Under the pieces are notes generated by a model. It saw nothing but the letters and a program-made list of their open reading frames with translations, was not told the DNA's origin and searched no databases. The position numbers and the translations under genes are program-made. Shown here in pieces: positions 15,859 to 24,060 of a DNA stretch of 41,535 nt. Location of the stretch: assembly GCF_016802865.1 (NCBI RefSeq), contig NZ_JAEVHM010000035.1, positions 1-41,535 of the forward strand. Reading direction: 5' to 3'. Source of the DNA: Micromonospora parastrephiae. Its GTDB lineage: Bacteria > Actinomycetota > Actinomycetes > Mycobacteriales > Micromonosporaceae. How positions within the stretch are numbered: position 1 is the first letter of the stretch; every line of letters starts with the position of its first letter.

Positions 15859-17508
15859 ATGCGTAGCACGATGATGGACGCCCCCCTGCAGGTCTCCCGG
15901 ATCCTCGACCATGGCGCCACCGTGCACGGCACGGCCGAGGTGGTCACCTGGACCGGCGCCGAACCCCGCCGGATGACGTACGCCGAGGTGGGTCGGGCCG
16001 CCGCCCGGCTGGCACACGCACTGCGTGCCGAGTGCGGCGTGACCGGCGACGAACGCGTCGCCACCTTCATGTGGAACAACAACGAGCACCTGGTCGCCTA
16101 CTTCGCGGTGCCGAGCATGGGCGCGGTGCTGCACACCCTCAACATCCGGCTCTTCCCCGACCAGGTCGTCTACATCGCCAACCACGCCGAGGACCGGGTG
16201 GTGCTGGTCGACAGCACCCTCATCCCGCTGCTGGCCCGCGTGATCGGCGAGCTGACCACGGTGCGGCACGTGGTGGTGGTCGGCGGTGGCGATCCGGCGC
16301 CACTGGTGGCGGCGGCCGGCGACCGGATCACCGTGCACCATTGGGACGCGCTGCTCGCCGACCGTCCCGACACGTACGACTGGCCCGAGGTGGACGAGCG
16401 CGACGCGGCGGCGCTCTGCTACACCTCCGGCACCACCGGCAACCCGAAGGGCGTGGCGTACTCGCACCGGTCGATCTACCTGCACTCGTTGCAGGTCTGC
16501 ATGCCGGAGGGCTTCGGCCTCGGGCCGACCCACCGGGAGTTGGCCATCGTGCCGATGTTCCACGCCATGTCGTGGGGTCTGCCGTACGCGGCGTTCCTCT
16601 CCGGCGCATCGATGATCATGCCGGACCGCTTCCTCCAGGCCGCGCCGATCGCCGAGATGATCGCCACCGAGCGGCCCACCCTGGCCGGCGCGGTGCCAAC
16701 GATCTGGACCGACCTGCTGGCCTACCTCGACGGCCACGACGTGGACACCTCCTCGCTGACCGAGGTGATCGTGGGCGGGTCGGCCTGCCCGCCGGCGTTG
16801 ATGCACGCGTTCGACGAGCGGCACGGGATCGACGTCATCCACGCCTGGGGGATGACCGAGATGTCCCCGCTGGGGTCGGTCTCCCGTCCGCCGGCCGGCG
16901 TGAGCGGCGAGCAGGCGTGGCGTTACCGCTACACGCAGGGGCGGGTGCCGGCGGGGGTGCAGGCGCGGATCGTCGGCCCGGTGGGCGAGCCGTTGTCCGC
17001 CGACGGCACGGCCGTGGGGGAGCTGGAGGTCCGTGGGCCGTGGGTGACCGCGCGGTACGTCGGTGACGACGTCCCGGACGAGGAGAAGTTCCGCGACGGT
17101 TGGCTGCGTACGGGCGACGTGGGCACCCTGTCGCCGGACGGGTACATCACGCTGACCGACCGCGCCAAGGACGTGATCAAGTCCGGCGGTGAGTGGATCT
17201 CGTCGGTGGAGCTGGAGAACGCGCTGATGGCCCACCCGGCGGTGCTGGAGGCGTGTGTGGTGGGCGTGCCGGACGAGCGGTGGGACGAGCGGCCTCTCGC
17301 CACCGTGGTGGTCCGGGAGGGTGCCTCGGTGACCGCCGAGGAGCTGCGCGACTTCCTGGCCGGTTCGGTGGCCCGCTGGCAGTTGCCCGAGCGGTGGGCG
17401 TTCATCGACGCGGTGCCGAAGACCAGCGTCGGCAAGTTCGACAAGAAGGTCGTCCGTTCGCAGTACGCCGGGGGCGAGCTGACTGTCCGGGAGCTGACAG
17501 CCCAGTAA
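15859..17508 (+). CDS. Long-chain fatty acid--CoA ligase (AMP-forming, FadD type)
   Basis: 549 aa in the ANL adenylate-forming superfamily. It has the P-loop CYTSGTTGNPKGVAYSHRS (about residue 187), HAWGMTEMSPLG (A5), the hinge region DGYITLTDRAKDVIKSGGEW (A8) and the catalytic Lys in PKTSVGKFDKK (A10). It activates a fatty or other carboxylic acid to acyl-AMP and then acyl-CoA. The start MRSTMMDAPLQV agrees with the usual N-terminus of this subfamily (MRSTMxDxPL), and the TAGCTT box suggests a leaderless message. It converges with the MDR gene; the 189-bp gap between them holds only a weak 7-bp hairpin (17580-17602). Confidence 0.92.
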   Translation: MRSTMMDAPLQVSRILDHGATVHGTAEVVTWTGAEPRRMTYAEVGRAAARLAHALRAECGVTGDERVATFMWNNNEHLVAYFAVPSMGAVLHTLNIRLFPDQVVYIANHAEDRVVLVDSTLIPLLARVIGELTTVRHVVVVGGGDPAPLVAAAGDRITVHHWDALLADRPDTYDWPEVDERDAAALCYTSGTTGNPKGVAYSHRSIYLHSLQVCMPEGFGLGPTHRELAIVPMFHAMSWGLPYAAFLSGASMIMPDRFLQAAPIAEMIATERPTLAGAVPTIWTDLLAYLDGHDVDTSSLTEVIVGGSACPPALMHAFDERHGIDVIHAWGMTEMSPLGSVSRPPAGVSGEQAWRYRYTQGRVPAGVQARIVGPVGEPLSADGTAVGELEVRGPWVTARYVGDDVPDEEKFRDGWLRTGDVGTLSPDGYITLTDRAKDVIKSGGEWISSVELENALMAHPAVLEACVVGVPDERWDERPLATVVVREGASVTAEELRDFLAGSVARWQLPERWAFIDAVPKTSVGKFDKKVVRSQYAGGELTVRELTAQ

Positions 17509-17697
17509 CGTTTTTCCGGGCACTGTCGCCTGCTGGGTGAGGGGTTTCTCCTGACATTCCTCCCTCCCCAGGGGGCGGCCCCGGCGTTCGCACCGCGCCG
17601 GGCGCCCGCTCCACGCGGGGCGACCCGCACTGTCATTGTTGCGAAACTTGTTCGTCTCTGTCCTGATGACGGCGAAATCGGGTGGTGAGCGACCCGA

Positions 17698-18708
17698 TCA
17701 GGCGTCGCTGGTGCTGATCAGCACCTTGCCGACCGTTGCGTCCTCCACCGCCTGATGCGCGGCGGCCGTCTCGGCCAGCGCGTAGCGGTGCAGCGGCAGG
17801 CCGGCGTCCGCGCCGACCCGGATGCCGCCCTGGTTGGCCGCCGCCGCCACGTCCCGCACGCCCGCCGCCTTGGCCGCCTTCGGCTCCGTGTAGACCAGCA
17901 CGAACTGCCAGCGCGCGTTCGGCGCCATCATCGGCCGGATCGGGATGGACACCTCGCCCCCGCCGTCGTCGGCGTACATGCAGACCGCGCCGCCGTGCCG
18001 CAGCACCTGTACGTCGATCGTGGCGTTGCGGGCCGGGGAGACCTCCACGATCGTGTGCACCCCGTCGGGGGCGATCTTGTGGACCTCCTCGACCACGTCC
18101 TGCTCCCGATAATTGATCACGTAGGAGGCGCCGGCCGCCGCCGCGAGCTGCGCCTTCTCGGCGCTGCTCACCGTGGCGATCACCGTGGCGTCGGCCCAGC
18201 GGGCGAGCTGGATCGCCGCGTTGCCGACCGCGCCCGCCCCGCCCTGCACCAGCACGGTGTGATCGGCCAGCGCACCGGCGCGCAGCGCGTCCGGCATGAA
18301 CTCGCCAGCGGTCAGGCAGCGGTGCGCGGTGAGGAACGGGATGCCCAGGCTGGCTCCCATCTCGAACGAGGCGTCGCCCAGGCGCACCGCCTGCCGGACC
18401 GGCACCAGGGTGTACTCCGCGCTGGTGCCCCACGGCCGCTGCCAGGCCGCCTCCCAGATCCAGACCCGCTCACCGATCCGGTCAGGGTCGACCCCCTCGC
18501 CGACCGCCTCCACCACGCCCGCGCCGTCCTGCCCGGGGATCTGCCACCCGTTCGGCGCGAAGGAACGGCGCGACTTCCAGTCCGTCGGATTCACCCCCGA
18601 GACCGCCATGCGGACCAGAACCTCGCCCGCTCCCGGCTCCGGCACCGGCCGGTCGACCAGCTCCAGCACCGAAGGATCGCCGGTGCGCTCGTACACGATG
18701 GCTTTCAT
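17698..18708 (-). CDS. Medium-chain dehydrogenase/reductase, quinone oxidoreductase type
   Basis: 336 aa. The N-terminal GroES-like part (MKAIVYERTGDPSVLELVDR, VSGVNPTDWKSR, GQDGAGVVEAVG) is followed by a Rossmann fold with VLVQGGAGAVGNAAIQLARW. The catalytic-zinc ligands of alcohol dehydrogenases are absent, as in zeta-crystallin/Qor proteins, so it is probably an NADPH:quinone or enone reductase. ATG 18708 follows GAGAGA. It is the last gene of a minus-strand run (SCO6745-like, HAD, MDR), 73 bp after the HAD gene. Confidence 0.9.
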   Translation of the reverse strand: MKAIVYERTGDPSVLELVDRPVPEPGAGEVLVRMAVSGVNPTDWKSRRSFAPNGWQIPGQDGAGVVEAVGEGVDPDRIGERVWIWEAAWQRPWGTSAEYTLVPVRQAVRLGDASFEMGASLGIPFLTAHRCLTAGEFMPDALRAGALADHTVLVQGGAGAVGNAAIQLARWADATVIATVSSAEKAQLAAAAGASYVINYREQDVVEEVHKIAPDGVHTIVEVSPARNATIDVQVLRHGGAVCMYADDGGGEVSIPIRPMMAPNARWQFVLVYTEPKAAKAAGVRDVAAAANQGGIRVGADAGLPLHRYALAETAAAHQAVEDATVGKVLISTSDA

Positions 18709-18781
18709 CCGTGGTCTCTCTCCTCACCATGCAGGGCATCCGCGCCGAGCACCGCGGCTGCGGTACCCCGCTCAGCCTCGA

Positions 18782-19435
18782 TCAACCCAGGTCGTCCACC
18801 AGCTGCGGGGTCAGCTCGCCGATCGCGGCCAGCGACACCACGGCCAGCCCGGCGGCATCCGGGTCGAGGGGGTACGACCCGTGCGGCACCGCCACCACCC
18901 GCATTCCCGCCGCGGCGGCCGACCGGACCCCGTTGGACGAGTCCTCCACGGCCACACAGCGGGCCGGGTCGACGCCGAGGCGCCGCGCCACGGCCAGATA
19001 CACGTCCGGCGCCGGCTTGCCGCGTTCGGTCTCCTCGGTGGACAGGGTCGCCACGAACGCGTCCGTCAGGCCGGTGGCGGCCAGCGCCGCCCCGATCAGC
19101 CGGGTCGGCGACGAACTGGCCAGACCCAGCGGCCACCGCGCGGCCAGCCGGCGCACCACGTCGTCGGCACCGTCGATCAGGGGTACGTGGTCCCGGTAGC
19201 GCCGGGTCATCTCCTCTACCACCTCGTCGGCGACCTGCCCGGCGGTGCGGTCCACCCCCAGCTCGCCGCTGAGGTAGTGGGCCCACTCGCCGGTGCTCAT
19301 GCCCATCAACCGGCGCTGCGTGTCGGGCTGCCAGGTGCCGCCGTGCGCCGCCACGTACGCCCGCCGGACCTCCTCCCACACCGGCTCGGAATCCACGATC
19401 ACGCCGTCCAGGTCGAAGACCACCGCATCCGCCAC
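18782..19435 (-). CDS. HAD-IA family hydrolase (beta-phosphoglucomutase / sugar-phosphatase-like)
   Basis: 217 aa with all HAD motifs: I AVVFDLDGVIVDSEP (nucleophile Asp8, acid Asp10), II ASSSP, III GKPAPDVYL and IV AVEDSSNGVRSA. A four-helix C1 cap lies between motifs I and II. It dephosphorylates or isomerises a small phosphorylated metabolite. GTG 19435 is 32 bp after the SCO6745-like gene, so co-transcription is likely. The gene is intact; the substrate is unknown. Confidence 0.9.
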   Translation of the reverse strand: MADAVVFDLDGVIVDSEPVWEEVRRAYVAAHGGTWQPDTQRRLMGMSTGEWAHYLSGELGVDRTAGQVADEVVEEMTRRYRDHVPLIDGADDVVRRLAARWPLGLASSSPTRLIGAALAATGLTDAFVATLSTEETERGKPAPDVYLAVARRLGVDPARCVAVEDSSNGVRSAAAAGMRVVAVPHGSYPLDPDAAGLAVVSLAAIGELTPQLVDDLG

Positions 19436-19467
19436 GGGCCCATCCTGCCCGACCCGGAGGCGTCCGG

Positions 19468-20331
19468 TCAGCCGGGCAGCGCGGGCAGCCCGATCGGGCT
19501 GCCCGCCGGGATCAGCGTGTGGCAGGACCGGGCGATCGGCTCCAGCAGCTCCCGAAGACGGTCCGTGCCGTCCGCGCCGAGGGCCTGCCACGGGTGGGCG
19601 GCAGCGCGGTCGGTGGCGTCCTCGACCGCCTGGAACGCGGCCCGGCTCTGCTCGGTGGCGGTGCCGTCCGGCGTCAACCAGCCCCGCTGCACCAGCCGCT
19701 CGCGGGCTGCGTGCCACTGCTCCTCGGACCAGCCCCGGCCCAGCAGGTTCTGCGGCGACATGCCCACGGCGACCTTCCAGGCCAGCGTCTCCACCGGGTC
19801 CAGACCGGCGGCCACCAGCGCCGCCACATGCCCGTCGCCCCGGTGCTCGCGCAGCGTGGTGGCGGCCTGCCACATCCGCGCCAGCGGATACTCGCCGATC
19901 GGCAACGCCGCGTTGACCGCGCCGAGCACCCGGCCGGCGGTCTGCGCCGCCCCGGCGGCGTCCTCCAGCAGGTCGGCGGCCTCCACCAGATGCGTCTCCG
20001 GCAGCTCGTAGGTCAGCTCGGCGAGGGCCTGCACCGCGCCGGTCAGCCGGGCACGCAGCGCCTCCTGCGGGGTGGCCAACCGCCACACCGCCGGCAGCGC
20101 CCGGGTCACCATCGGTGGCGCGAAGGTGAAGAAGGTGGCGATCACCGGGGCCGCCTCGGTGGCGCCCAGCGGAGCGGACCGACCGGCGAAGTAACCCCGC
20201 CAGTAGCCGCGCAGCCCGACCGCCTCGTACGCGGCCCGCGCCCGGGGATGGAAGTAGGTGACAGCGTGCACCGGTTCGAAGTGCGTCCACATCAACCGGG
20301 CGGTCCGCCCGGGCTCGTCCAGCGCCGTCAC
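19468..20331 (-). CDS. SCO6745 / SalK-like family protein
   Basis: 287 aa, mostly helical, with the family start ARLMWTHFEPVHAVTYFHPR and the segments RGYWRGYFAGRSAPLG and GWSEEQWHAARERLVQRGWL; the last forms a winged-helix-like unit. Homologues occur widely in actinomycetes, and a related protein (SalK) lies in lantibiotic clusters, but no biochemical role is established to my knowledge. GTG 20331 has GGAGG 5 nt upstream. The hairpin at 20359-20389 separates it from the FKBP gene, so it probably heads its own unit with the HAD and MDR genes. Confidence 0.8.
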   Translation of the reverse strand: MTALDEPGRTARLMWTHFEPVHAVTYFHPRARAAYEAVGLRGYWRGYFAGRSAPLGATEAAPVIATFFTFAPPMVTRALPAVWRLATPQEALRARLTGAVQALAELTYELPETHLVEAADLLEDAAGAAQTAGRVLGAVNAALPIGEYPLARMWQAATTLREHRGDGHVAALVAAGLDPVETLAWKVAVGMSPQNLLGRGWSEEQWHAARERLVQRGWLTPDGTATEQSRAAFQAVEDATDRAAAHPWQALGADGTDRLRELLEPIARSCHTLIPAGSPIGLPALPG

Positions 20332-20358
20332 GTGCACCTCCGCGTCCCGACCCCCATG

Positions 20359-20389
20359 GTCACCCCGGACGGGGGCCGCCCGGGGTGAC
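20359..20389. terminator. Stem-loop between the FKBP and SCO6745-like genes
   Basis: Perfect 10-bp stem (GTCACCCCGG / CCGGGGTGAC) with an 11-nt G/C-rich loop. It lies 91 nt after the FKBP stop and 28 nt before the next gene's GTG, so it may terminate FKBP transcripts or act as an attenuator. Confidence 0.55.
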
Positions 20390-20479
20390 GCCGAACCTAC
20401 TGCCGGAGGGTGACGGGCCGGAAGCCCCATGTGAACAACACCATCGCGTCCCGGCGACAACTGGGATGATCCGGGCAGG

Positions 20480-21160
20480 TCACTGGGCGGCGAGCACGTC
20501 CACCACGAAGCGCAGCGGACCGGTCGGACGCCCACCGGCGGCGGCCTCGTCGTTGCCGTACGCCAGCTCGCCCGGGATGTCGAGCTGCACCCGGCTGCCC
20601 ACGGTCACGCCGACCAGGCCCTGGTCCCAGCCGGGGATGACCTGACCGACGCCGATCGGGAAGGTGGCCGGCTGCCCGGCGTTCCACGAGGAGTCGAACT
20701 CCTTGCCGTCCTTGTAGAACACGCCCACGTAGTTGGTCGTGATGTTCTGGCCCTTCTTCACCGCCGGGCCTTTCCCCTTGATCACCGGGGTGACCGTGAG
20801 CTTCTTCAGCTCGCCCGTGCCGGCCTTCACCGTCGGCTTGCTGCCCAGCGCCGGGTCGGCGCCCTCGGGCAGCTGCGGTGCCGGCGGCGCGCCGGTCGCG
20901 TCCGGGGCCGGGGCGGAGGCGGACGGGGTCGCACCGGCCTGGTTGGTGGGCTTGTCGTCGTTCCGGTTCCGATCGACCCACACGAAGACGGTGATCAGCA
21001 GTGCCATCACGGCGATGCCGGCGAGGCCGCCCGCCCACGCGTTGCGGCGTCGCTTCGCCTCGGCGGCCTTCTGCTCCGCCAGCTGGGCGGCCAGCCGCCG
21101 CCCCGCCTTGGTCGCCGGGCTCTGGCCCTCCGACCGGTTCTGCTGCGTCCGCTCGCTCAC
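20480..21160 (-). CDS. Membrane-anchored FKBP-type peptidyl-prolyl cis-trans isomerase
   Basis: 226 aa: a charged cytoplasmic N-terminus (about 40 residues), one TM helix (AWAGGLAGIAVMALLITVFV), a Pro/Ala/Ser-rich linker and an extracytoplasmic FKBP domain (about residues 115-226). The FKBP core shows FDSSWNAGQPATFPIGVGQV, IPGWDQGLVGVTVGSRVQLD and PGELAYGN, the FK506-binding strand and loop residues. It should help fold secreted proteins outside the membrane. GTG 21160 is 8 nt after GGGAG. It lies 137 bp downstream of the DUF4241 gene on the same strand. Confidence 0.92.
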   Translation of the reverse strand: MSERTQQNRSEGQSPATKAGRRLAAQLAEQKAAEAKRRRNAWAGGLAGIAVMALLITVFVWVDRNRNDDKPTNQAGATPSASAPAPDATGAPPAPQLPEGADPALGSKPTVKAGTGELKKLTVTPVIKGKGPAVKKGQNITTNYVGVFYKDGKEFDSSWNAGQPATFPIGVGQVIPGWDQGLVGVTVGSRVQLDIPGELAYGNDEAAAGGRPTGPLRFVVDVLAAQ

Positions 21161-21297
21161 GTCGTCGACTCCCTGCTGCGAAGGTGTGGCCGGCACCCGG
21201 TGCCGGGGGGAAAGCCGACGCACACGGTACCCGCCCGGCGGCCTGCCGTGCCCGCCCCGGACGTCTCGGATCGCCCAGAGAGACACTCCGGGGACGG

Positions 21298-21936
21298 TTA
21301 TTCCGGGACCACCATGAAGTCGGTCACGAAGGAGGTCACCCGACCGTCGGCGGTCCGCCCGATCCAGGTGCCGTAGCAGCCGTCGCCCCAGCCGGTGGCG
21401 ACGGTGACGACATTCGCGCCGGTGGCCTCGTCCAACACCGCCGTGATCAGCCCCGGGACGGGCGACGAGGGCAGCTCCGCCGGGATGAAGACGGCCTCGA
21501 TCTGGTCCTCGTCCCAGGCTTCCAGGGCGGTGAGCGCCGTCGGGTCGGCCAGGGTGCCGGCGCTGGCGTCCACCCCGTACCCGAAGTAGTCGTCGGCGCC
21601 GAGGGCGGCGACGTCCTGGTCGCCGACGACGGCCGGCTCCCACCGGACCGTCGGTTCGTCGGAGACCACCAGCTCCAGCGCGGCGACCCGCCGGTCCACC
21701 TCCGCGTCCTCCCGCAGCACCGCGGCCACCCAGGCCCGGGCGGGATGCCGCCCCGGGGGCACCGTGACCGTGAACGGCTCGGCTTCCGGGCGGACCAGCG
21801 GGTCACACCCGACCACCTGACCGGTCGGCAGCACGATGTCGCCCACCGGGTGGACCTCGATCAGGTACGCGCCGTGCTGGTCCGTGAAGCGGGCACCGGG
21901 CGTCAACAACCGACCCAGATCAGGGGTGTACGGCAT
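21298..21936 (-). CDS. DUF4241 domain protein
   Basis: 212 aa with the DUF4241 pattern: an N-terminal GDIVLPTGQVVGCDPLV, then VPPGRHPARAWVA and the C-terminal GDGCYGTWIGRTADGRVTSF followed by VTDFMVV. No signal peptide or TM helix, so it is cytoplasmic. The fold has been linked with bacterial immunity-type proteins in some genomes, but the role is unknown and no toxin gene is adjacent. ATG 21936 follows GGAGGAG with a 5-nt spacer. The neighbours are Ku upstream and FKBP downstream, all on the minus strand. Confidence 0.85.
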   Translation of the reverse strand: MPYTPDLGRLLTPGARFTDQHGAYLIEVHPVGDIVLPTGQVVGCDPLVRPEAEPFTVTVPPGRHPARAWVAAVLREDAEVDRRVAALELVVSDEPTVRWEPAVVGDQDVAALGADDYFGYGVDASAGTLADPTALTALEAWDEDQIEAVFIPAELPSSPVPGLITAVLDEATGANVVTVATGWGDGCYGTWIGRTADGRVTSFVTDFMVVPE

Positions 21937-22007
21937 GGGGGCTCCTCCGGTGGCCACTGGCCGGCGGAGCGTACCCGGTCCAGCGGACACCGTCGGTGCC
22001 GCGTACG

Positions 22008-23033
22008 TCAGGCGCTCTTGCGGGGTGCGGTCTTGCGGGCGGCCGTCTTCTTCGCCGGCTCCGCCTTCTTCGCGGGGGTCTTCTTCGCGGCGGTCTTCTT
22101 CGCCGGCTCGGCCGTCTTCTTCTCGGCCGTCTTCTTCGCGGTGGCCTTCTTCGCGGGCGCCTTGGCCGCCTTCTTCTCGGCCGCTTTCTGCGCCGAGCGG
22201 GCCGCTGAGATGGGCGTCGGCTCGCCGCCCCCGCCACCACGGGCGGGCTGCTCACCACGGGCCGCCCGGGCCCGGTCCACCGATGCCTTCAGCGCGGCCA
22301 TCAGGTCCACCGCCGCGGCCGGGGCCTCCTCGACCTCCTCCGGCTGGACGACCTCCCGACCCTCCACCTTCGCGTCGATGACCTCCTGCAACGCGGCCCG
22401 GTAGTCGTCGGTGAAGACGTCCGGCTCGAACTCGCCGGTCATCGAGTCGATCAGGGAGCTGGCCATGGCCAGCTCGGGTGGGCGCACCTTGAGGTCCTCG
22501 TCGAGGAACCCGAAACCCGGGTTACGGATCTCGTCCGGCCAGAGCATCGTGTTGAGCAGCAGCACGCCCTCGCGGACCCGCAGCGTGGCGAGCTGCTCCC
22601 GCTGGCGCAGCGCCACCTTGACGATGGCCACCCGCTCCGAGTCGATCAACGCGTCGCGCAGCAGCACGTACGGCTTGGTCGCCGTGCCCTCGGGCTCCAG
22701 GAAGTACGCCTTGTTGTAGAGGATCGGGTCGACCTGCTCGGCGGGGACGAACTCCAGCACGTCGATCGCGCGGGAGCTGGTCAGCGGCAGATCGGCGAAG
22801 TCCTCGTCGGTGAGGATCACCATTTCGCCGCCGCCGATGTCGTAGCCCTTGGCGATGTCGTCGTAGGTGACCTCCTCGCCGCAGACCGAGCAGGTGCGCT
22901 TGTAGCGGATCCGGCCACCGTCCTCGCGGTGCACCTGGTGGAACCGGATGTCCTTCTCCTCGGTCGCGGAGTACAGCTTCACCCCGATCGAGACGAGCCC
23001 GAACGACACGGCTCCCTTCCAGATGGCACGCAT
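22008..23033 (-). CDS. ku: Ku, DNA end-binding protein of non-homologous end joining
   Basis: 341 aa. The Ku core (residues 1 to about 250) begins MRAIWKGAVSFGLVSIGVKL and includes CSVCGEEVTYDDIAKGY and the bridge region VLEFVPAEQVDPILYNKAYF. The last 65 residues are a Lys/Ala/Pro tail of AKK and PAKK repeats, as in actinobacterial Ku proteins whose tails bind DNA and help ligase recruitment. Ku homodimers thread onto double-strand ends. The gene is divergent from the LigD-type ligase (85 bp), and the ribosome site GGGGAAGGGAG precedes ATG 23033. Confidence 0.96.
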   Translation of the reverse strand: MRAIWKGAVSFGLVSIGVKLYSATEEKDIRFHQVHREDGGRIRYKRTCSVCGEEVTYDDIAKGYDIGGGEMVILTDEDFADLPLTSSRAIDVLEFVPAEQVDPILYNKAYFLEPEGTATKPYVLLRDALIDSERVAIVKVALRQREQLATLRVREGVLLLNTMLWPDEIRNPGFGFLDEDLKVRPPELAMASSLIDSMTGEFEPDVFTDDYRAALQEVIDAKVEGREVVQPEEVEEAPAAAVDLMAALKASVDRARAARGEQPARGGGGGEPTPISAARSAQKAAEKKAAKAPAKKATAKKTAEKKTAEPAKKTAAKKTPAKKAEPAKKTAARKTAPRKSA

Positions 23034-23106
23034 CCTGCGCTCCCTTCCCCGGTATCGACCATGCTCGCATCCGAAAGAACCGGACGCGAGCTGTTCCGGC
23101 TGCTAC

Positions 23107-23112
23107 TACAGT
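23107..23112 (+). promoter_or_regulatory. -10 box (TACAGT) for the leaderless LigD-type ligase gene
   Basis: TANNNT box followed by 6 nt and then GTG 23119, with no Shine-Dalgarno sequence. It is the only good promoter element in the 85-bp gap to ku. Confidence 0.45.
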
Positions 23113-23118
23113 CGGGTC

Positions 23119-24060
23119 GTGCCCGGCGCGCCGCTCAAGCCGATGCTCGCGATGACCGGGCCGCTCCCGGCGGGTGACGGCTGGGCGTACGAGTTCAAGT
23201 GGGACGGGGTCCGCGCGCTGGCCGACATCTCCGGCGGCGGCCAGCACCTGTACGCCCGCTCCGGCGTGGAGATCACCGCCGCGTACCCCGAACTGGCCAC
23301 GCTGAACGAGCAGGTCGACGACGCGCTGCTCGACGGCGAGGTGGTGCTGCTCGGCGAGGGCGGACAGCCGTCGTTCACGGCCCTCGCGGAGCGGATGCAC
23401 GTCCGGGACCGCAACAGGGCGGCCCGGCTGGCGGCGGTCATGCCGGTGACGTACATGATCTTCGACCTGCTCCGGTTGAACGGCGACGACCTGACCGGCT
23501 GGCCGTACGAGCGCCGCCGTGAGGCCCTGGACGCGCTCGCCCTCGGCGGTGCCCGGTGGGCGGTGCCGCCGGTCTTCTCCGACGGCCCGGCCACCTACGA
23601 GGCGGCCGGCGAACACGGCCTGGAGGGGGTCATGGCCAAGCGGGTCGCTGCCGTCTACCGCCCCGGGGTGCGCTCGCCGGACTGGGTGAAGGTCAAGTTG
23701 GAGGTGACCGGTGACTTCGTCATCGGCGGCTGGCGGCCCGGCGCGCGGCGGATCGGTGGGCTGCTGGTCGGGGTGCCCGGCCCGGACGGCCGGTTGATCT
23801 ACCGGGGGCGGGTCGGCGGCGGGATCGGCGCGGCGATCGAACGCCAACTCCTCGCCGAGCTGGAGCCGCTGCGCTCCGGCGGGTCACCGTTCGCGCCGGG
23901 TGTGCCGCGCGAGGATGCCCGGGGCGCCATCTGGGTAGAACCCCGGGTGGTGGTGGAGGTGAAGTACGGCCAGCGCACCCCGGACGGCCGGCTGCGCTTC
24001 CCCCGGGTGCTGCGGTTGCGCCCGGACAAGCCGCCGGAGGAGGTCGACGATGCCGGGTGA
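23119..24060 (+). CDS. ATP-dependent DNA ligase (LigD ligase-domain type)
   Basis: 313 aa, a stand-alone NHEJ ligase. Motif I is YEFKWDGVRAL, with Lys27 as the residue that takes AMP. Motifs III (MIFDLLRLNGDD), IV (LEGVMAKR) and V (DWVKVKLE) follow, then the OB-fold domain from FVIGGWRPGARRIGGLLVGV. No polymerase or nuclease domain is fused. GTG 23119 follows a TACAGT box by 6 nt. The stop overlaps the polymerase-domain gene by 11 nt, so the two are translated together and replace the fused LigD of mycobacteria. Confidence 0.95.
   Translation: MPGAPLKPMLAMTGPLPAGDGWAYEFKWDGVRALADISGGGQHLYARSGVEITAAYPELATLNEQVDDALLDGEVVLLGEGGQPSFTALAERMHVRDRNRAARLAAVMPVTYMIFDLLRLNGDDLTGWPYERRREALDALALGGARWAVPPVFSDGPATYEAAGEHGLEGVMAKRVAAVYRPGVRSPDWVKVKLEVTGDFVIGGWRPGARRIGGLLVGVPGPDGRLIYRGRVGGGIGAAIERQLLAELEPLRSGGSPFAPGVPREDARGAIWVEPRVVVEVKYGQRTPDGRLRFPRVLRLRPDKPPEEVDDAG

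Noticed and set aside
15853..17523. 556-codon minus-strand frame opposite the acyl-CoA ligase
   Set aside because: His/Arg/Gly/Val-rich shadow of the ligase gene; the plus strand has all ANL motifs.
17509..17697. Terminator between the ligase and MDR genes
   Set aside because: Only a 7-bp hairpin (17580-17602) is visible, too weak to list as a feature.
22008..22200. Repeated gcggtcttcttcgcc-like units as a DNA repeat array
   Set aside because: They are simply the codons of the Lys/Ala/Pro-rich tail of Ku and keep the reading frame.
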